From Tenrec ecaudatus (taxonomy: Eukaryota > Chordata > Mammalia > Afrosoricida > Tenrecidae), in contig NC_134542.1 of NCBI RefSeq assembly GCF_050624435.1, forward strand, positions 8,614,497-8,678,496: DNA of 64,000 bases. Direction: 5' to 3'. Below the pieces are notes generated by a model that was given only the letters and a program-made list of their open reading frames with translations, was not told the origin of the DNA and ran no database searches. Both the position numbers and the translations under genes were made by a program. Below, in pieces: positions 10,342-22,263 of this stretch; position 1 is the first letter of the stretch, and the number at the start of each line of letters is the position of its first letter.

Positions 10342-10830
10342 ATTTATACAAGGGGGTACTCCAAAAACAGGGGGGAATTTTTCCCCTCAAAGCTATGTAC
10401 TTAAACACCTTCAAAGTCCTCTCCATTATGCTTAATACATTTGTCAAATCTGTGATTCCATTCACGGAAACATTTTTCAAACTCATCTGTTTGGATGGCT
10501 AACAGAACCTCCCTCGTGTTTTTTCTTTGCCTATTTTAAATAATCAAATCGCTGTCCTTTTAAGTCTCTCTGCATTCAAGGAAACAGAAACAAGTAGCAT
10601 GGAGTGAGATCAGGTGAGTCAGGTGAGCAGGGAAAGAGAGGCATGCTGTTTTTTGTTGGTTTGTTTGTTTGCCAAAAACCGGCTCCCTGAATGACTGACT
10701 GGGAAGCTGATGATCTAGTCTGTGTAACTTCTCCCCACTCACAACAGAGTTTATTTCTATTCAATGTGTAACTTTTGACAGACGACCCACAGTGGCATTT
10801 TAAAAATATCTTTGTGAATGCAATCACCTT
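10342..10830 (-). mobile_element. Mariner DNA transposon, 3' part
   Basis: The right terminal region reads AAGGGGGTACTCCAAAAACA at the left edge. On the - strand the decayed transposase gives pieces such as FGKQTNQQ...LTHLISLHATCFCF, matching the mariner block FLAKxxI...SPDLAPCDFFLF. It is 5'-truncated and carries several frame disruptions. It is the same family as the copy at 42.15 kb. Confidence 0.8.
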
Positions 10831-11160
10831 TTATCTTTCCATTAAAAAAATAGACAAGATATATGTTGTCCTCCAATTCAAATATAAAGAAACTTTAGCA
10901 AGTAAACTTCTAAGGATCATTTCCCACATCCCACAGGTGACAATACAGGAAGAGGCAGGATTGACAGTCTGGCCTCTTAGCAAAGATTCACAAGCCTTTA
11001 TCTGAAGCCTTTGAGGGCAGCTCTGTCCCAGGATTCCAAAAGATTTAATTTTCAAAAGTGGATGTGAGTTCTGCCATATGCATGACAGAGCACTCCGCAG
11101 AGTCTGGGAGAGAATCCCGATTTCAGATCTGGAATTCCAAGATTACTTGTATCATGTCGA
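10831..11160. other. Unique sequence, nothing recognised
   Basis: Short open frames only. There is no domain match and no repeat signature. Confidence 0.3.
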
Positions 11161-11310
11161 CCACCCCTGCGATCTTCTTGTCCATAACTCATGGCAACCC
11201 CAAGCCTTACAGAGCAGAACTGCGCAGCTGGGTTTTCTTGGCTGCAATCTTGACAGACGCAGTTCAGCAGGCCATTTCTTCCACAGAGCCACTGGGTGGG
11301 TTTGCAGTAC
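11161..11310 (-). mobile_element. AfroSINE-type fragment, diverged
   Basis: CATAACTCATGGCAACCCCA, then GAGCAGAACTGCGCAGCTGG, then CCACAGAGCCACTGGGTGGG follows the reversed SINE order, with heavy divergence. Confidence 0.6.
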
Positions 11311-11458
11311 TATGCCCATTCAGGAGTATTGTCATTTGGTCACAAAATTATAAACGCCTCTGAATGCAGATGCTTGTCCTTCGTAAACACAGACAAGCGA
11401 AAGCTTCAGATCAACCCTCCTCAGAGGGTCATAGTCATTGGCAGTGACCCTCACGAGG

Positions 11459-11945
11459 TGTGTTGGGCTGGGTGGTCTAGAGAAACAAAACCGGTGACCC
11501 TCATAGATGTCCAGGAAAAAGCTTTATAGCAAGAGCAAATCTTATATCAAGAACACATCCCAGACCGGTCCCATTTAAATCCAGGGGTCCGATGACAGCA
11601 GAAGCCTGACTCAGACTCCTGCAGCTGCAGGCCGATGATGCAGAAAATGGGAAGCGGGATACAGGAAGATCACAGGCTGGTGGATGCAGAGCCCTGTGGA
11701 CCCGAGGTCAGTGGGAACTTGACAGGGCACTGACAGGCCTTGGGTTGGCAGCCCACACAGGGCCAATCCCAGAGGCAGGCAGGAAGTCCGAAGACAAAGA
11801 GGCAGAGAGAGGTAGGCGTGGTCCCGAGTGGGCTCATAAAAAGGCCACACTTCCCAGGAGGTACCACCAGGCTGTGACCTGATTGACAGCTTGGACTCCA
11901 CCCCTCCACCCGTGCAAGTGGACATACGATTTAACTGTCACCCCA
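11459..11945 (-). mobile_element. Solo LTR, MaLR-like, diverged subfamily
   Basis: It starts TGTGTTGGGCTGGG. It then shows GGTCTAGAGAAACAAAA, GGAAGATCACAGGCTGGTGG and GACTCCACCCCTCCACC, and ends near GTCACCCCA. It groups with the copy at 28.53 kb rather than those at 8-10 kb. The target duplication is unclear. Confidence 0.7.
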
Positions 11946-12765
11946 GGTAAGTGGATCACACGGTGCTCTTTCAAACTGCTCTGTCACATAAGATCTTGCT
12001 TTGTCCTTACAAAAGTCTTAGGACTTTAAGTCGAGCTAACCATTACATATCTCTGTTTTCTTTTCATTTTTTTTTCTCTTGAGTTTTCTTTTTAACATTT
12101 CATTAGGGACTCATACAACTCACATATCGCTGTTTTCATGGCGCTCAGGTACCCAGTTAGAGCGGGAAGATACAAACGTGGGGATGGAAAGTTCCCATGG
12201 TGACTGCAGTGAGACGGGCTATTTGGTGGAGTGGGGTGAAGAGGAAGACTTGTGGGGACAGAGCGTTCTCTCAAATGGGGTGTGGAAGGCTGTGGCAGAG
12301 ACACCAGTCTTTGGCGGGCCTTCAGCCAGGCCTGTGTTCATGCTGCCAATGGAGGAACGTCACGTAGACTGCGGCGGCGGTCGATCAGGCTCAGCAACAC
12401 CCTGTGTGATTTGTACAAATACTTGGGGCACCGCAAGCGGTCTTATCAGTTCTGACGATGGTGGGACCCTCAAGGCACCAGCCAAGGCCACCGTTCCAGG
12501 CAGCAGACCTTTAGAAGGGTATCCCTCTCAAACTGCCTGGCTCCTGTTTGTGCAGCGCCTCCGGCAGCATGGAGGCCAGCTAGATGGCCTCTGCAGAGTT
12601 TGATGCAAAGACCTCGGCCGAGAGGCATAAGGCAAGTCTTTTCCTTTCACCACTCACCCACACCAAGGGAGCAGAACTTCCCCGTCTGGGGGAACGGCTC
12701 CAGCCCCCTTTCTCAGCTCAGCCCCCGACCGCATGCATCCACTCCACGCTCCACAGGACTTTCAA
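11946..12765. other. Unique sequence with a 174-codon open frame, unrecognised
   Basis: A + frame stays open from 12079 to 12603. Its peptide shows no domain I know, has no signal or membrane segment, and its composition is uneven. I treat it as chance or a decayed retrocopy, not a gene. Confidence 0.3.
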
Positions 12766-12767
12766 AG

Positions 12768-12900
12768 GCTGAATTTACAGAAGCAGATCACCAAGCTTTT
12801 ATTTCTTCTTCTTCTTCTGATGCACCTATGGATGGAATTGACCCTCCCGCCTTTAGCTCAACAGCTAAGCAGGTTAACCATCACCCAGGTATGCTAAGCA
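12768..12900 (-). mobile_element. AfroSINE fragment with TTC repeat
   Basis: TTTACAGAAGCAGATCACCA, a short (TTC)n insert, then a decayed end with GCTAAGCAGGTTAACC. It resembles an older reversed SINE copy. Confidence 0.45.
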
Positions 12901-13130
12901 TCACCAGCACTCAAAAGAAGGTAGGTTGGAAAGGAAAGTTCAAAACATCCAAAGTGCAGGAGAGCTCAAGGTGGCCGACGGTGTCAGCCAGAGAACAGGC
13001 TGGCAAGTTCAAGGCGAGCCTGCTGCAAGGAGCTGGCAGCGGAAGCGGTCTCTTTGAGGTTCTTGTATGGACCTGAAGGGAGCCATGGGGTTGCTGAGCT
13101 GGTTAGAACTGGAGCCAGCAGCGCTTGGCA

Positions 13131-13271
13131 AATCGCATGCATCTGTACTACAGTGAGTGGATTTAATTAAACATGGGAAATCGCACCCATCTTTACTACA
13201 GTGAGTGGATTTAATTAAACATGGGAAATCACACGCATCTGTACTACAGTGAGTGGATTTAAACATGGGAA
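13131..13271. repeat. 48-bp minisatellite, three copies
   Basis: The unit ATCGCATGCATCTGTACTAC plus GTGAGTGGATTTAATTAAAC plus ATGGGAA repeats exactly every 48 bases (13133, 13181, 13229). The last copy lacks five bases near its end. The copies differ by only a few bases, so the expansion is young. Confidence 0.9.
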
Positions 13272-13308
13272 CTTGACTCCTTGATTCTAGCTATACAAAT
13301 TTGACCCA

Positions 13309-13528
13309 GGAGTGCCGGCGGCTTAGTGGCCGCAATGTCGGAAGTTTGAAACCAAGAGCTGTTCCCCTTGTGAAAGATGAGGCTTTCTGCTCCCGTAAAA
13401 ATGTACAGTTTCCAAATAAATAAATTAAATTAAACAAACAAAATGCACAGTTTCAAAACCCACAGGGGCAATTCTACTCTCTCCTACAGGGTCCCGATGT
13501 GTTGACTCAGTGACAGAGTCTGACATTT
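13309..13528 (+). mobile_element. AfroSINE
   Basis: The head GGCGGCTTAGTGGCCGCAAT is followed by the body GATGAGGCTTTCTGCTCCCG and the tail GTCCCGATGTGTTGACTCAG. An A/T-rich insert of about 30 bases sits at 13406-13440. Confidence 0.8.
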
Positions 13529-14770
13529 TGGAAGCAAGTTTGAGGTGGCAACAGGAAACAAATTATTTCACTGAAACTTACGTGTGCTGTTTCTTTATTT
13601 GGAATAGTCGTTCTTGAACGGGCCAAGATGCAATTTGAAAAACAGGAATCATCACTGTGGGTATTCTATTTTATTAGTTTTTTAAAATTAGTGTAATTAT
13701 CTTATTTTAATTGCAGCAAAAATAGACACAATGAAACCCTCTCCAATTCATCAACTTCTGCATGTATAATTGAGTGCCATTGATGACACGCTTCGTGTTG
13801 CACACGGTCTTTGTCCACATTGTTCCACCACAAACATAAAGCCAAAACCCTCTGAGCAGCAACTCGTCCTCCTGCACCCATGGCAACCATTGGTCAACTT
13901 GGCTTCTTATTATTATTAATATGGAACGCCTCATGGATTTGTGTGTGATCCTTGCTCAGGGCCATGCTAATCTCTGTATTGCTCCAGTATTAGTGTGTGC
14001 GCTGACAGAGCAAGAACTCGCTGTTGGTATTTTAAACATACTGATTGTGGTAAGGATTGTACAACTCTTCTTGATACGATTGAACTATTGATTTGTATGG
14101 TATGTGGGTTGTGTGCCAATAAAACTTTTTGAAAAAGACTTAGAATGGCAATTTGATACTTTCAAAGCCAAAGTATCATTTTTTAAAGTAAAAAGTTTCA
14201 TCCCATTCAGGAAGATGTGGCATCAACTTCAAGAAGTCCAACATGACCTTCAGTGAAAGGGAGTATGTGTCTTCCCTGGGTTCCCAGGTGTCAGTCTGCT
14301 TCTGCAGAATCAAATGGAATCATGAGTTCCCTGTGTTTTCCTCAAGTGAATTTAGGGAAGGCAAGTACCGATCCTCTCTGGTCTGCCAGATCATTTGGGG
14401 TTTGAGAGTTTGGACGTGGGCGGTGGCTAAAATTTGTGTTTAAAGTGATCATTCATGACACAAGCAATAATCACGGCCAGGATGTGGAAATCCTTTGCTT
14501 CTGTTGTCGGTTGATAGCAAGTCAGCTGGGATTAATAACGATTCCACGTCGAGAACGGAATGCTGCCCAGTCCTGCACGCTCTCTTGGATGTGTTTGATC
14601 TCTGATATGTGCGAGCCCATTGTTAATGTGACTTAGTGGAAGCAGGGATGTCTAAGAATTGGCAGATGTATTTTAAAACCACCACGCCATGTGGTTAGCA
14701 TTGCCAGTAGACACAGGTGACTTCCGGAGGGACGCCTTTAGGAGCTGCTGTGGAATGTTCCATATTCTTG
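13529..14770. other. AT-rich sequence with an L1 3'-end piece
   Basis: At 13995-14135 there is an L1-type 3' end: TGATTGTGGTAAGGATTGTA, then GTATGGTATGTGGGTTGTG, then CCAATAAAACTTTTTG. The rest shows nothing I can name. Confidence 0.5.
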
Positions 14771-14966
14771 TCCCCTAGTGGTGCAGTAGTTACGAGTTGG
14801 GCTGCTAACCATAAGGTCAGCAGTTCAAAACCAGCAGCCACCCCTGAGAGAAAGATGTGGCTCTCTACTCTTGTAAAGAGTTACAGTCATGGAACCTCAC
14901 AGGGCTAGATTTACCGGGTCTATAGGGTATCTATAAGTTGCAATCGACTTGATAGCAGTTGGTTGT
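14770..14966 (+). mobile_element. AfroSINE
   Basis: Its parts are CCCCTAGTGGTGCAGTAGTT, AAGGTCAGCAGTTC, and the tail AATCGACTTGATAGCAGTTGG. It is nearly full length. Confidence 0.9.
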
Positions 14967-15289
14967 CCCCTGCCGATATAGAGGAGGGAGGTGCTGATAC
15001 GGAAGAACAAAGCAGAGTCATTCCAGGTTAGTAGCTAACCTAGTAGGTAGCCCAGACTTTCAAAGGACCTCCGATGGAGAAGATTGGGGTTTGTGTGCTG
15101 TTGCGCCATAATCTGTCGTCCGCATTATTCCTCAGTGCTCAAGGGGCAGGAGAGACACCAGCACTGCTCAGGAAACTCTGGAAACGAGAGCCTGTCTGTC
15201 CTACCAGACGCCACTGTGTATTGCAAGTGGTCCTAATGGCGGAGAGTAGGGGTTGGTAGACAGCAACCCACAGACCCAAACCTGTGCAC

Positions 15290-15560
15290 TGCGTGTTCTC
15301 GTACAGCGAGAAACAAGGACAGTTCTTTGATTTTTAAATGAACAAGACTTCGTGACACACGAAAAGTTGGTGACATTCAAATTTCCTTTTCCACGAATGA
15401 CGTTTTATTGGACAACGCCCATGTGCATTCTTGGATGTATTACATGGAAACAGCAGGGTGGAGCAGTTGCAACAGAAACCAAGTGGCCCACAAAGCCCAC
15501 ACCATCGCCTACCCCGCCCTTTACACAGCGTGTCTGCCTGGAGACAAGCAGGTGTGGAAA
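15290..15560 (-). mobile_element. MER-type hAT element
   Basis: CAAATTTCCTTTTCCACGAA, then TTTTATTGGACAACGCCCAT, then a GAGCAGTTGCAACAGAAACC block matches the ancient mammalian hAT MER whose ends read GTCGGCAAAC. A sister copy lies at 28.3 kb in the other orientation. Confidence 0.65.
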
Positions 15561-15713
15561 ACACGAAGCTTGTTAACTTGGATCAAAGTGCCCCAGAACA
15601 AAAGGACTCTGAATAAAGTGAAGACACGCCCGGTAATGTCTTAATTAGCGTTCTCTGTTTTACCTCTCTGGGCTCTAATATGTGACTCTGAGACATACCT
15701 CTCTGAGTCGAAT

Positions 15714-15905
15714 AATATGGTGGCACAGCAGTTAAGGGTTGGGCTGTGACCTGCAAGGTCTGAAGTTTGAAACCAACAGGGTTTCCACTCCTGTAAAAAG
15801 TTTCCGTGTTGGAAACTCAAAAGGGCAGTTCTACTCTGTTCTATAGGGTTGCTATGAGCCGGCATAGACTCAGTGGCAGTGAGTTTTGGTTTGGTTTGGT
15901 TTAGG
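15714..15905 (+). mobile_element. AfroSINE
   Basis: TATGGTGGCACAGCAGTTAA at the head, and a tail CATAGACTCAGTGGCAGTGA followed by (TTTGG)n. It is full length. Confidence 0.92.
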
Positions 15906-16924
15906 CTCTAATATCCATTGAAACGACTGTACAGAACTCATACTTTATTTTAAAGGTTGGATTTATTTAAAATAAAAAAGTTTTATTTCAAATAAAAAGA
16001 TTTTTGAATAAAAATGTTTTCTTTAAAATTTTTTAAAAAATAAAAAGTGGAGTTCTTTTTAAGAAAGCATAAACCCTTTGATTTGTTTTAAAAGTTAAAT
16101 TGTAATGCCAGTGATCAATGCTCAGGGTTGAGTTGTTTATCAGGATATTTTACAAAGTTCTGCCAAGTCTACTAATAAATGCCCAAAAGACATGCCACTC
16201 TGCTATAAACCTCACCCTGAAGGCATTCAGCTTAAGCCCCATGGGTCAGCAAACCCAGCTCCCTGAATTAAGTGCCCAGAAGCACCCCACTACAGTAAGC
16301 CTCAGTGTGAAGGCACTCAGCTCCACTTCCATGGGTCAGCAAATCCAACTCCCCCAATTAAGTGCCCAGAAACACCCCACTCTGCAAGCCAGCCTCCGGC
16401 ACAAAAGCACTCAGCTTTACTAACTCCATTGAGTTGGGAAAGCCCATCAGTTTGCTCCATGCTCTGGCTCGTGGCTCTGGGACTGCTTCCCTGATGTTGC
16501 TGTCGGCTGGATCCAGGAGGCTCACTGCACAGGGATCCTGGGTCCAGAAGACACTGTACACTCCTGGTACTTGTTGGTAATGAGAGCTCTGTTCCTGTTT
16601 CTCAGAGGGCTCATCTTATCCACAGCTGGATGGCACTCCAGGGAATCCTATTAGCAATCGCTCACTAGTGAATCTTATCAATGTCTTCCCCCACCTTCTT
16701 ACTAGAGCTCTGCAGGGAAAGGTCATTTGATGGGAGTTGGGGGCTTTGGCTAGAAGAGCCACAATCACCAATGTTTTAAGGTGGTTAACAGACTCATCAG
16801 TGCTTTTTAATGATGCATAATATTTCATTGTCTGAATCGAGAAGAGTTTCTTTATCCATCATTCTAGCGTTAGAGTTTTTGGTTGTTTCCACTTTTTCAC
16901 TGTTATTGAACTTGCTGCTTGACA
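15906..16924. repeat. AT-rich tract and three tandem ~91-bp units
   Basis: 15950-16100 is A/T-rich. From 16174 three imperfect units of 90-92 bases follow (starts 16174, 16266, 16356). Each holds AATTAAGTGCCCAGAA, then GAAGGCACTCAGCT, then CATGGGTCAGCAAA. After them comes an unclassified block to about 16620. A short related piece (GGGCCAGCAAATCCACC) is at 53.1 kb. The family is unknown to me. Confidence 0.6.
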
Positions 16925-17590
16925 GGATCAGGTATAAGGCAACAGAACACCCAATACAATCCTATCGATGCAAACAAGGATCCAAAGCCCATCTGTACAC
17001 AATGGGACATCCCCTCACAGTAGGACCACAAGGAAGGAACAAGTCAGCCAGGGTGGAGTATAACACCAACAAAACACACAACATTCCTCTAGTTCCTTAA
17101 TGCTTGCCCCCCTCCCCTTTCATGACCCTGGTTCTACCTTACAAATCTGTCTAGACCAGAGCATGTACACTGGTACAGATAAGAACTCAAAACACAGGGA
17201 ATCCAGGACAGATAAAACCCCCAGGAATAGAAATGGGAATAGTGATCCCATGAGGGTAGGTGGAGGTGAGGGGAGAAGGGAGGGGGAGAAAGGGGAAACG
17301 AATCGCAATGATCAACATGTAACTCCACCCCAAGGAGGATAAACAATAGAAATGCAGGTGAAGGGAGGCAGCGAACGGTGAAAGATATGACAATAATAAT
17401 AATTTATAATTTAACCGGGGTCATGAGGGTGGGAGGGGAAAAGAGAAGCTGATACCAAGGGCTCAAGTAGAAAGAAAATGTTTTGATATTGATGATGGCA
17501 ACATATGTACAAGCATGCTTGATACAATTGGTGTATGGATTGTTATAAGAACTGTAAAAGCTCCCAATAAAATGATTGATAAAAGAAAGA
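16925..17590 (+). mobile_element. Lineage repeat ending AATAAAATGATTTTT (LINE 3'-end-like)
   Basis: It contains TAGACCAGAGCATGTACACT, then GAATCCAGGACAGATAAAAC, and ends GCTCCCAATAAAATGATTGA before an A-rich tail. The polyadenylation signal and A-rich tail mark a retroposed 3' end. Copies also lie at 25.9, 36.8, 43.4, 44.1, 52.0, 56.7 and 56.95 kb. I infer that it is the 3' UTR of a lineage-specific LINE. Confidence 0.7.
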
Positions 17591-17727
17591 AAGACAAATT
17601 GAAGGGGGGAAAAAACAACAAAAGATAAATCGAAGGGGAAAAAAACAACAGAAGAACTTGCTGTAATTAAAGAGAGAGCCACATTATATAGTTCACTATC
17701 CCTGCATACTTTCCCCCAAAAAACCCA

Positions 17728-17806
17728 AACTCACGGGTGGGTTTGAACCACTGACCTTAGGGTTAGCAGCCTAACACATTACCCAATATGCCACCAGAGA
17801 ACACCC
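17728..17806 (-). mobile_element. AfroSINE fragment
   Basis: TTTGAACCACTGACCTTAGG, then a block ending ATGCCACCAGAGAACACC: the reversed tRNA-like head only. It abuts arm A of the inverted duplication. Confidence 0.8.
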
Positions 17807-17824
17807 TAGCCAATGAATTCCCTT

Positions 17825-18565
17825 TACAAATGTTTTTATGTGCAAAAAGGTGATGTGGGATAGAAATCTATGTCTCAGTAAGTCTCCGTGAGCTCCATCA
17901 GTGAGGATACAGTGCAGCTTCTCAGAAATAGGCCCGTGTGGTCCCGCTGAGCATTCAGCACGCTTTCCTTTCTTAGAATCGATGGGGCCTCTGGCTCCAT
18001 GGACTATGGTCACATGAACGCTATCAAGCAAGTTCTTCTCTAGAAAAGCTGCTGGAATCCTAGTTGTGATCAGCGGCTTTCTGAGTCAGTAGCTCCCTTT
18101 GGGGCTTACTTCTGTCCTGGCAGTTGGCAGAATAAACATGACGTTTCCCACGAGTCAGAGGAGTCTTGAATCTCGGGCATCTCTGGCTCTCCTTCAGCTG
18201 TCATGGGTTCCTCAGACGACAGCAGCTGCAGGAGAGCCCCTGGCACATGCCAGTCCTGCGCTTGCTGACCAGCAGCCATGTCCCGTGCTCTCTGTGGCCA
18301 GCATTTCTAAGGGTGGGTAGTGTGCGCTTCAGAGAGTCCAACCGCCCACTGCTTTCCTGTAAACTCAAGGACCGAAAATGCTTTAGGAAGGAATAGGCAG
18401 TCCTATTTTCAAAAACCCTCAACATTTCTGAATTTTAATATTAGTTGTGTTGACTAAGCAGTTACTTCTAAGTCACTGTCCTGGAGGATTGGGAAGATGT
18501 TGACTTCTCATGATACTTGCTCCTTTGACTGGACCTCCACTGTAAGTCTCCCAGAAGATACATCA
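17825..18565. repeat. Inverted duplication, arm A
   Basis: This segment is repeated in reverse complement at 27261-28040 with very high similarity in its core (by eye only a few differences per 100 bases). Short open frames mirror each other in both arms (one strand reads NRTAYS.LKHFRSLSLQESS in each). No known gene or repeat was recognised inside it. Confidence 0.9.
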
Positions 18566-18971
18566 TTAATTACATTGAAGAGCACAGAAAACAAAAATGA
18601 TTTATTTAGGGGCATGTGTGCAAAGTACACCCACAATATGGTAAAGTTTTATTTGGGGTGAGGGCCAGACTACTTGAGCTTGTTAGTTTTTATTCTTGAA
18701 ATTCAGGTTTATTGAGATAAAATTTACATTCAATCTAAAAAAACGATGGGAGATTAGAAGAGTTTTTGCCAATGTAGGGAGTGAAAGAACACCACTACAA
18801 TCAAGACAAATGACCACTTCTCAGCCCCCAGAAAGTTCCCAAGAGTCACTTGGGAGCTCACTTCCTGTTCTCCAGTCCCCCCAAACCACAAGACAGTACA
18901 TTGCTCCTATAGTTTGTTTGTTCTAAAATGCCATGTGACTGGTATTATATAAATGGAAATACACCATTCTG

Positions 18972-19162
18972 AAACCAAACTCACAGCCGAGTGGATTTGA
19001 CTCAACGCGGCCCTACGAACTGACTGTGTGGGTTTCCTGTGGTGGAGTTTTTATGGGCGCAGAGAGCCTCATCTTTCTCCCAAGGAGGGAGGTCCTTTCA
19101 AGCTGCTGACGTTGGAGTTCGCAGGCCAACACACATTCCACGTTGCCATCGGGGCTTAGCAG
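18972..19162 (-). mobile_element. AfroSINE
   Basis: CAAACTCACAGCCGAGTGGA, then GCCTCATCTTTCTCCCAAGG, then CACGTTGCCATCGGGG. It is diverged but nearly full length. Confidence 0.85.
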
Positions 19163-19639
19163 TCTTCAAACCTGGCTTTGTTTTATTTTTTCGGTTAACC
19201 TATGCTTTGGGATTCATCCGTGTCTCTGCATGCATGCATGAATAGTTTGTGGTTCTTTATTGTCGAGGAGTGAATATGTCATAATCTGCTTGCCTCTTTC
19301 GGTGTTGATGGGTCTTTGGGGGTTTCCTAGTTTGTGCATATGACAAGCAAATCTTCTGTGAATGTCTATGTACGGATCTTGATGCTGGTCTACGTGCTCA
19401 TTTCAAAGCTTGGGTGTTGCCACGTCCTCAGAAGGGGCTTAACGTGGAATGTAAAGATTATTGCATTTTGGGCCTTTTTGAAGCCTCTCGCATTGCAAGT
19501 GAAAGTCTGACTTTATGAGCCACGCCCAAGCTGATATCCAATATGTTGTCTCACTTGCTTTCCCTGCAGGAGCGCTTGAGAACTCCAGGTGCTCTGCATC
19601 TTTGTCGGCACTTGGAACTGTCAGGCTTTTTAATGATGG
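19163..19639. other. Unassigned sequence
   Basis: T-rich stretches such as TTTGTGGTTCTTTATTGTCG resemble an old L1 or processed-transcript remnant, but no family can be named. Confidence 0.3.
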
Positions 19640-22258
19640 TTAGCCTAAAAGATCAGCGCTTGTCGATCAGGTTGTCCTACTGTGTGTTGCTACGATGCGT
19701 GAAGCTATGTGGCTATGTCTCCAGACTTCCAATCACCAGCAGGGTCACCCAGGGTGCACACATTTCAGCAGAACTTCCACACTAAGAAAAGACTACAAAG
19801 AAAGGATAGATTGTCCATTTCCAAGGAATTCGCCACTGATAACCTTGGGGAAAGCAGCAGCTCATTGTCTGATACTGGAAAACTGCGAATCGCAGTGGAA
19901 CACTGTCGGATATGAGCTCAAAGATGAGACTGCTCCAAATATGCCTGAGGGCGAGCTGCTTTCTCAAAGCAGAGTTGACCTTGAGGACATGGATGGAGTA
20001 AAGTTTACAGGATCTTCATTTTCTGCTGGGGCACGACTCAAATAAGAAGAAATCGTTGTAAACATCTGTTAATAATTGGAATCTTAGAATGTATGAAATG
20101 TGACTCTAGGAAAATTAGAAATCATCAGAAGTGAAGTGAAACACATAAAAATCAGTATGTTAGGCATTAGTGAGCTGTCATGGACTTGTATTGATCATTT
20201 TGAATCAGGAAACTATATGGTTTACTATCTATCCTAGGAATGGCCAACTCAAGAGTTAGGTCATCGTGTTCAACTTCTAAAAGGAAACCTCAGGATCCAC
20301 CTTGAAAAACAATACTTTCTGTGATGAGAATAATATCCATATGCATACAAGGAAATCCAGTCAGTACAACTATTATTCAAATTTATGCACCAACCACTAA
20401 AGCTAGTGATGAAGAAATTGAAGAATTCTGCCAACTGTCTGAAATTGATCAAACCTAAAACCAAGATGATGGATAATTACTGGCACCTGAAATGCAAAAG
20501 TCAAAAACAAAGAGAAAGGAGCAGTAGTTGGACAATATGGCGATGGAAATGAAGCTGAATATCACATGATAGAATTTAGCAAGACCAACAGCTTCTTCAT
20601 CACGAATATCTTTTCTTTCAACACCATAAGTGACTGCTATACACATGGACTTCTCCCAATGGAATCCACAAAAATCAAATTGACTACATTCATGGCACAA
20701 GACCATGGAGAAGCCCAGCATTATCAATGAAAATGAGGCCAGGGACTGACTGTGGAACAGACCATCAATTGTTCATGTGCAAGTTCAACTAGAAGTTGAA
20801 GGAAACTAAAACCAGTCCCCGAGAACCAAAATACAACTTTGAATATATCCCAGCTGGATTTCAAGAACATCTCAAGGACAACTTAATGTATTGAACACTA
20901 GTGGCAGAAGACCTGATGATCAAGAAGCTCAGACATGAAGAAAGCAGAGATCAAAGTGAATGTCAGAAGAGACTGCAATTTGCTCTTAATTGTAGACGCG
21001 CTGAGGTAAATGGGAGAAGATGGTGGCCAAGAGCAGAACAGGACGTTTCAAAAGCCATCTCAGGGAGACAACATAAAGTGTTATAATAAAATGTGCAAAG
21101 ACCTGGGGTCAAAAACCCAAAAAGGAAGGACATGCTCAGTATCTATCAAGCTGAACGAACTAAAGAAAAATTCAAGCCGTGGTTTACAATATTAAAAGAT
21201 TCTACAGGAAAATGTGGAACAGGCCAGGAAGCATCAAAAGACAATGGAAGGAAAACACAGAATCACTATTAAAAAAAAACACCTAGTCAACATCAACCAC
21301 TTCAAAAAGTAGCGTGTGATCAAGAATCATGGGTACTTACAGAAAAAGTCCAACCTGCCCTGAAGGAGTTAGTGAAAAACAGGTTCTAGGGATTCATAAA
21401 CTATAACTTGAAATATTTCAACATGCTTATAAAGCACTGGAAATACTAGTTTATACCCAAAAAATCTGGAAGACAGCCACCTGGCTAACCAACTGGAAGA
21501 GATCTATATTTGAATCCCTTCCAAATAAAGACAACCCCGCAGGATACAGAAACTATCAGCAGTATCATACTATCACATGTAAGCAAAATGTTGCTGAAGA
21601 TCGTTCACCAACAGTTGCGGCAATACACTGATGGGAAGCTGCCAGAAATTCAAGCTGGTACAAAAGAGGTTGTGGAATGGGGATATCATTGCTGACGTCA
21701 AATGGTCTTGGCTCAAAGCAGAGAGTACCAGAAACATGTTTACTTGTGTTTTATTGGCTATACAAAGGCACTGACTGTGTGAACTATAACCAAGTACTCA
21801 CAGCACTGAAAAGAATAGAAATTCCAGAGTTCTATGCTCATGCAGAACCTGCACATGGCTCAAGAGGTAATTTATTCAAACAGAACAAGGGACTATTATA
21901 TGATTTAAAATTAGGAAAGGAGGATTGCAGCCTTCTGTGTGAATTACAACTCAATGCAAAGAAAACCAAAATCCTTACAACTGGACCAATAGGTTAACAT
22001 CATGATAAATGGAGAAAATGTTGAAATATTCAAGGATTCTGTCTTGCTTGACTCCACGATCAGTGCTCATGGCAGCAGCAGTCAAGAGATCAAATGACCC
22101 ACCACATTGGGTCAATCTGCTGCACGGGGCCTTTTTAAAGTGCTCAAGAGCAAGGACCTCAATGTGAGGTTTGGGTGCCCCTGACCCAAGCCACGGTGTT
22201 TTCAATGGCCTCATCTGCGTGTGAAAGTTGGGCGTGGAATAAGGAAGACCACAGAAAG
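19640..22258 (+). mobile_element. RTE-clade LINE, long but degraded
   Basis: It starts with the 5' region (TGAAGCTATGTGGCTATGTC, then a CAGCAGGGTCACCC block). It passes through AP-endonuclease-like sequence (GAACAGACCATCAATTGTTC) and into reverse-transcriptase sequence near 21740 (YWLYKGTDCVNYNQ, the family's YIDY.KAFDCVDH block). It ends with the 3' segment (GTGTGAAAGTTGGGCGTGGA). There are many frameshifts and stops. The part of the RT domain between about 21850 and 21890 is missing, so the catalytic DD block is gone. This element supplies the 3' tail used by AfroSINEs. Confidence 0.85.
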
Positions 22259-22263
22259 CTAGT

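Noticed and set aside
14770-14830. tRNA gene (A- and B-box sequences in the SINE heads, here and elsewhere)
   Set aside because: These are AfroSINE promoters; the sequences do not fold as complete tRNAs and are repeated dozens of times.
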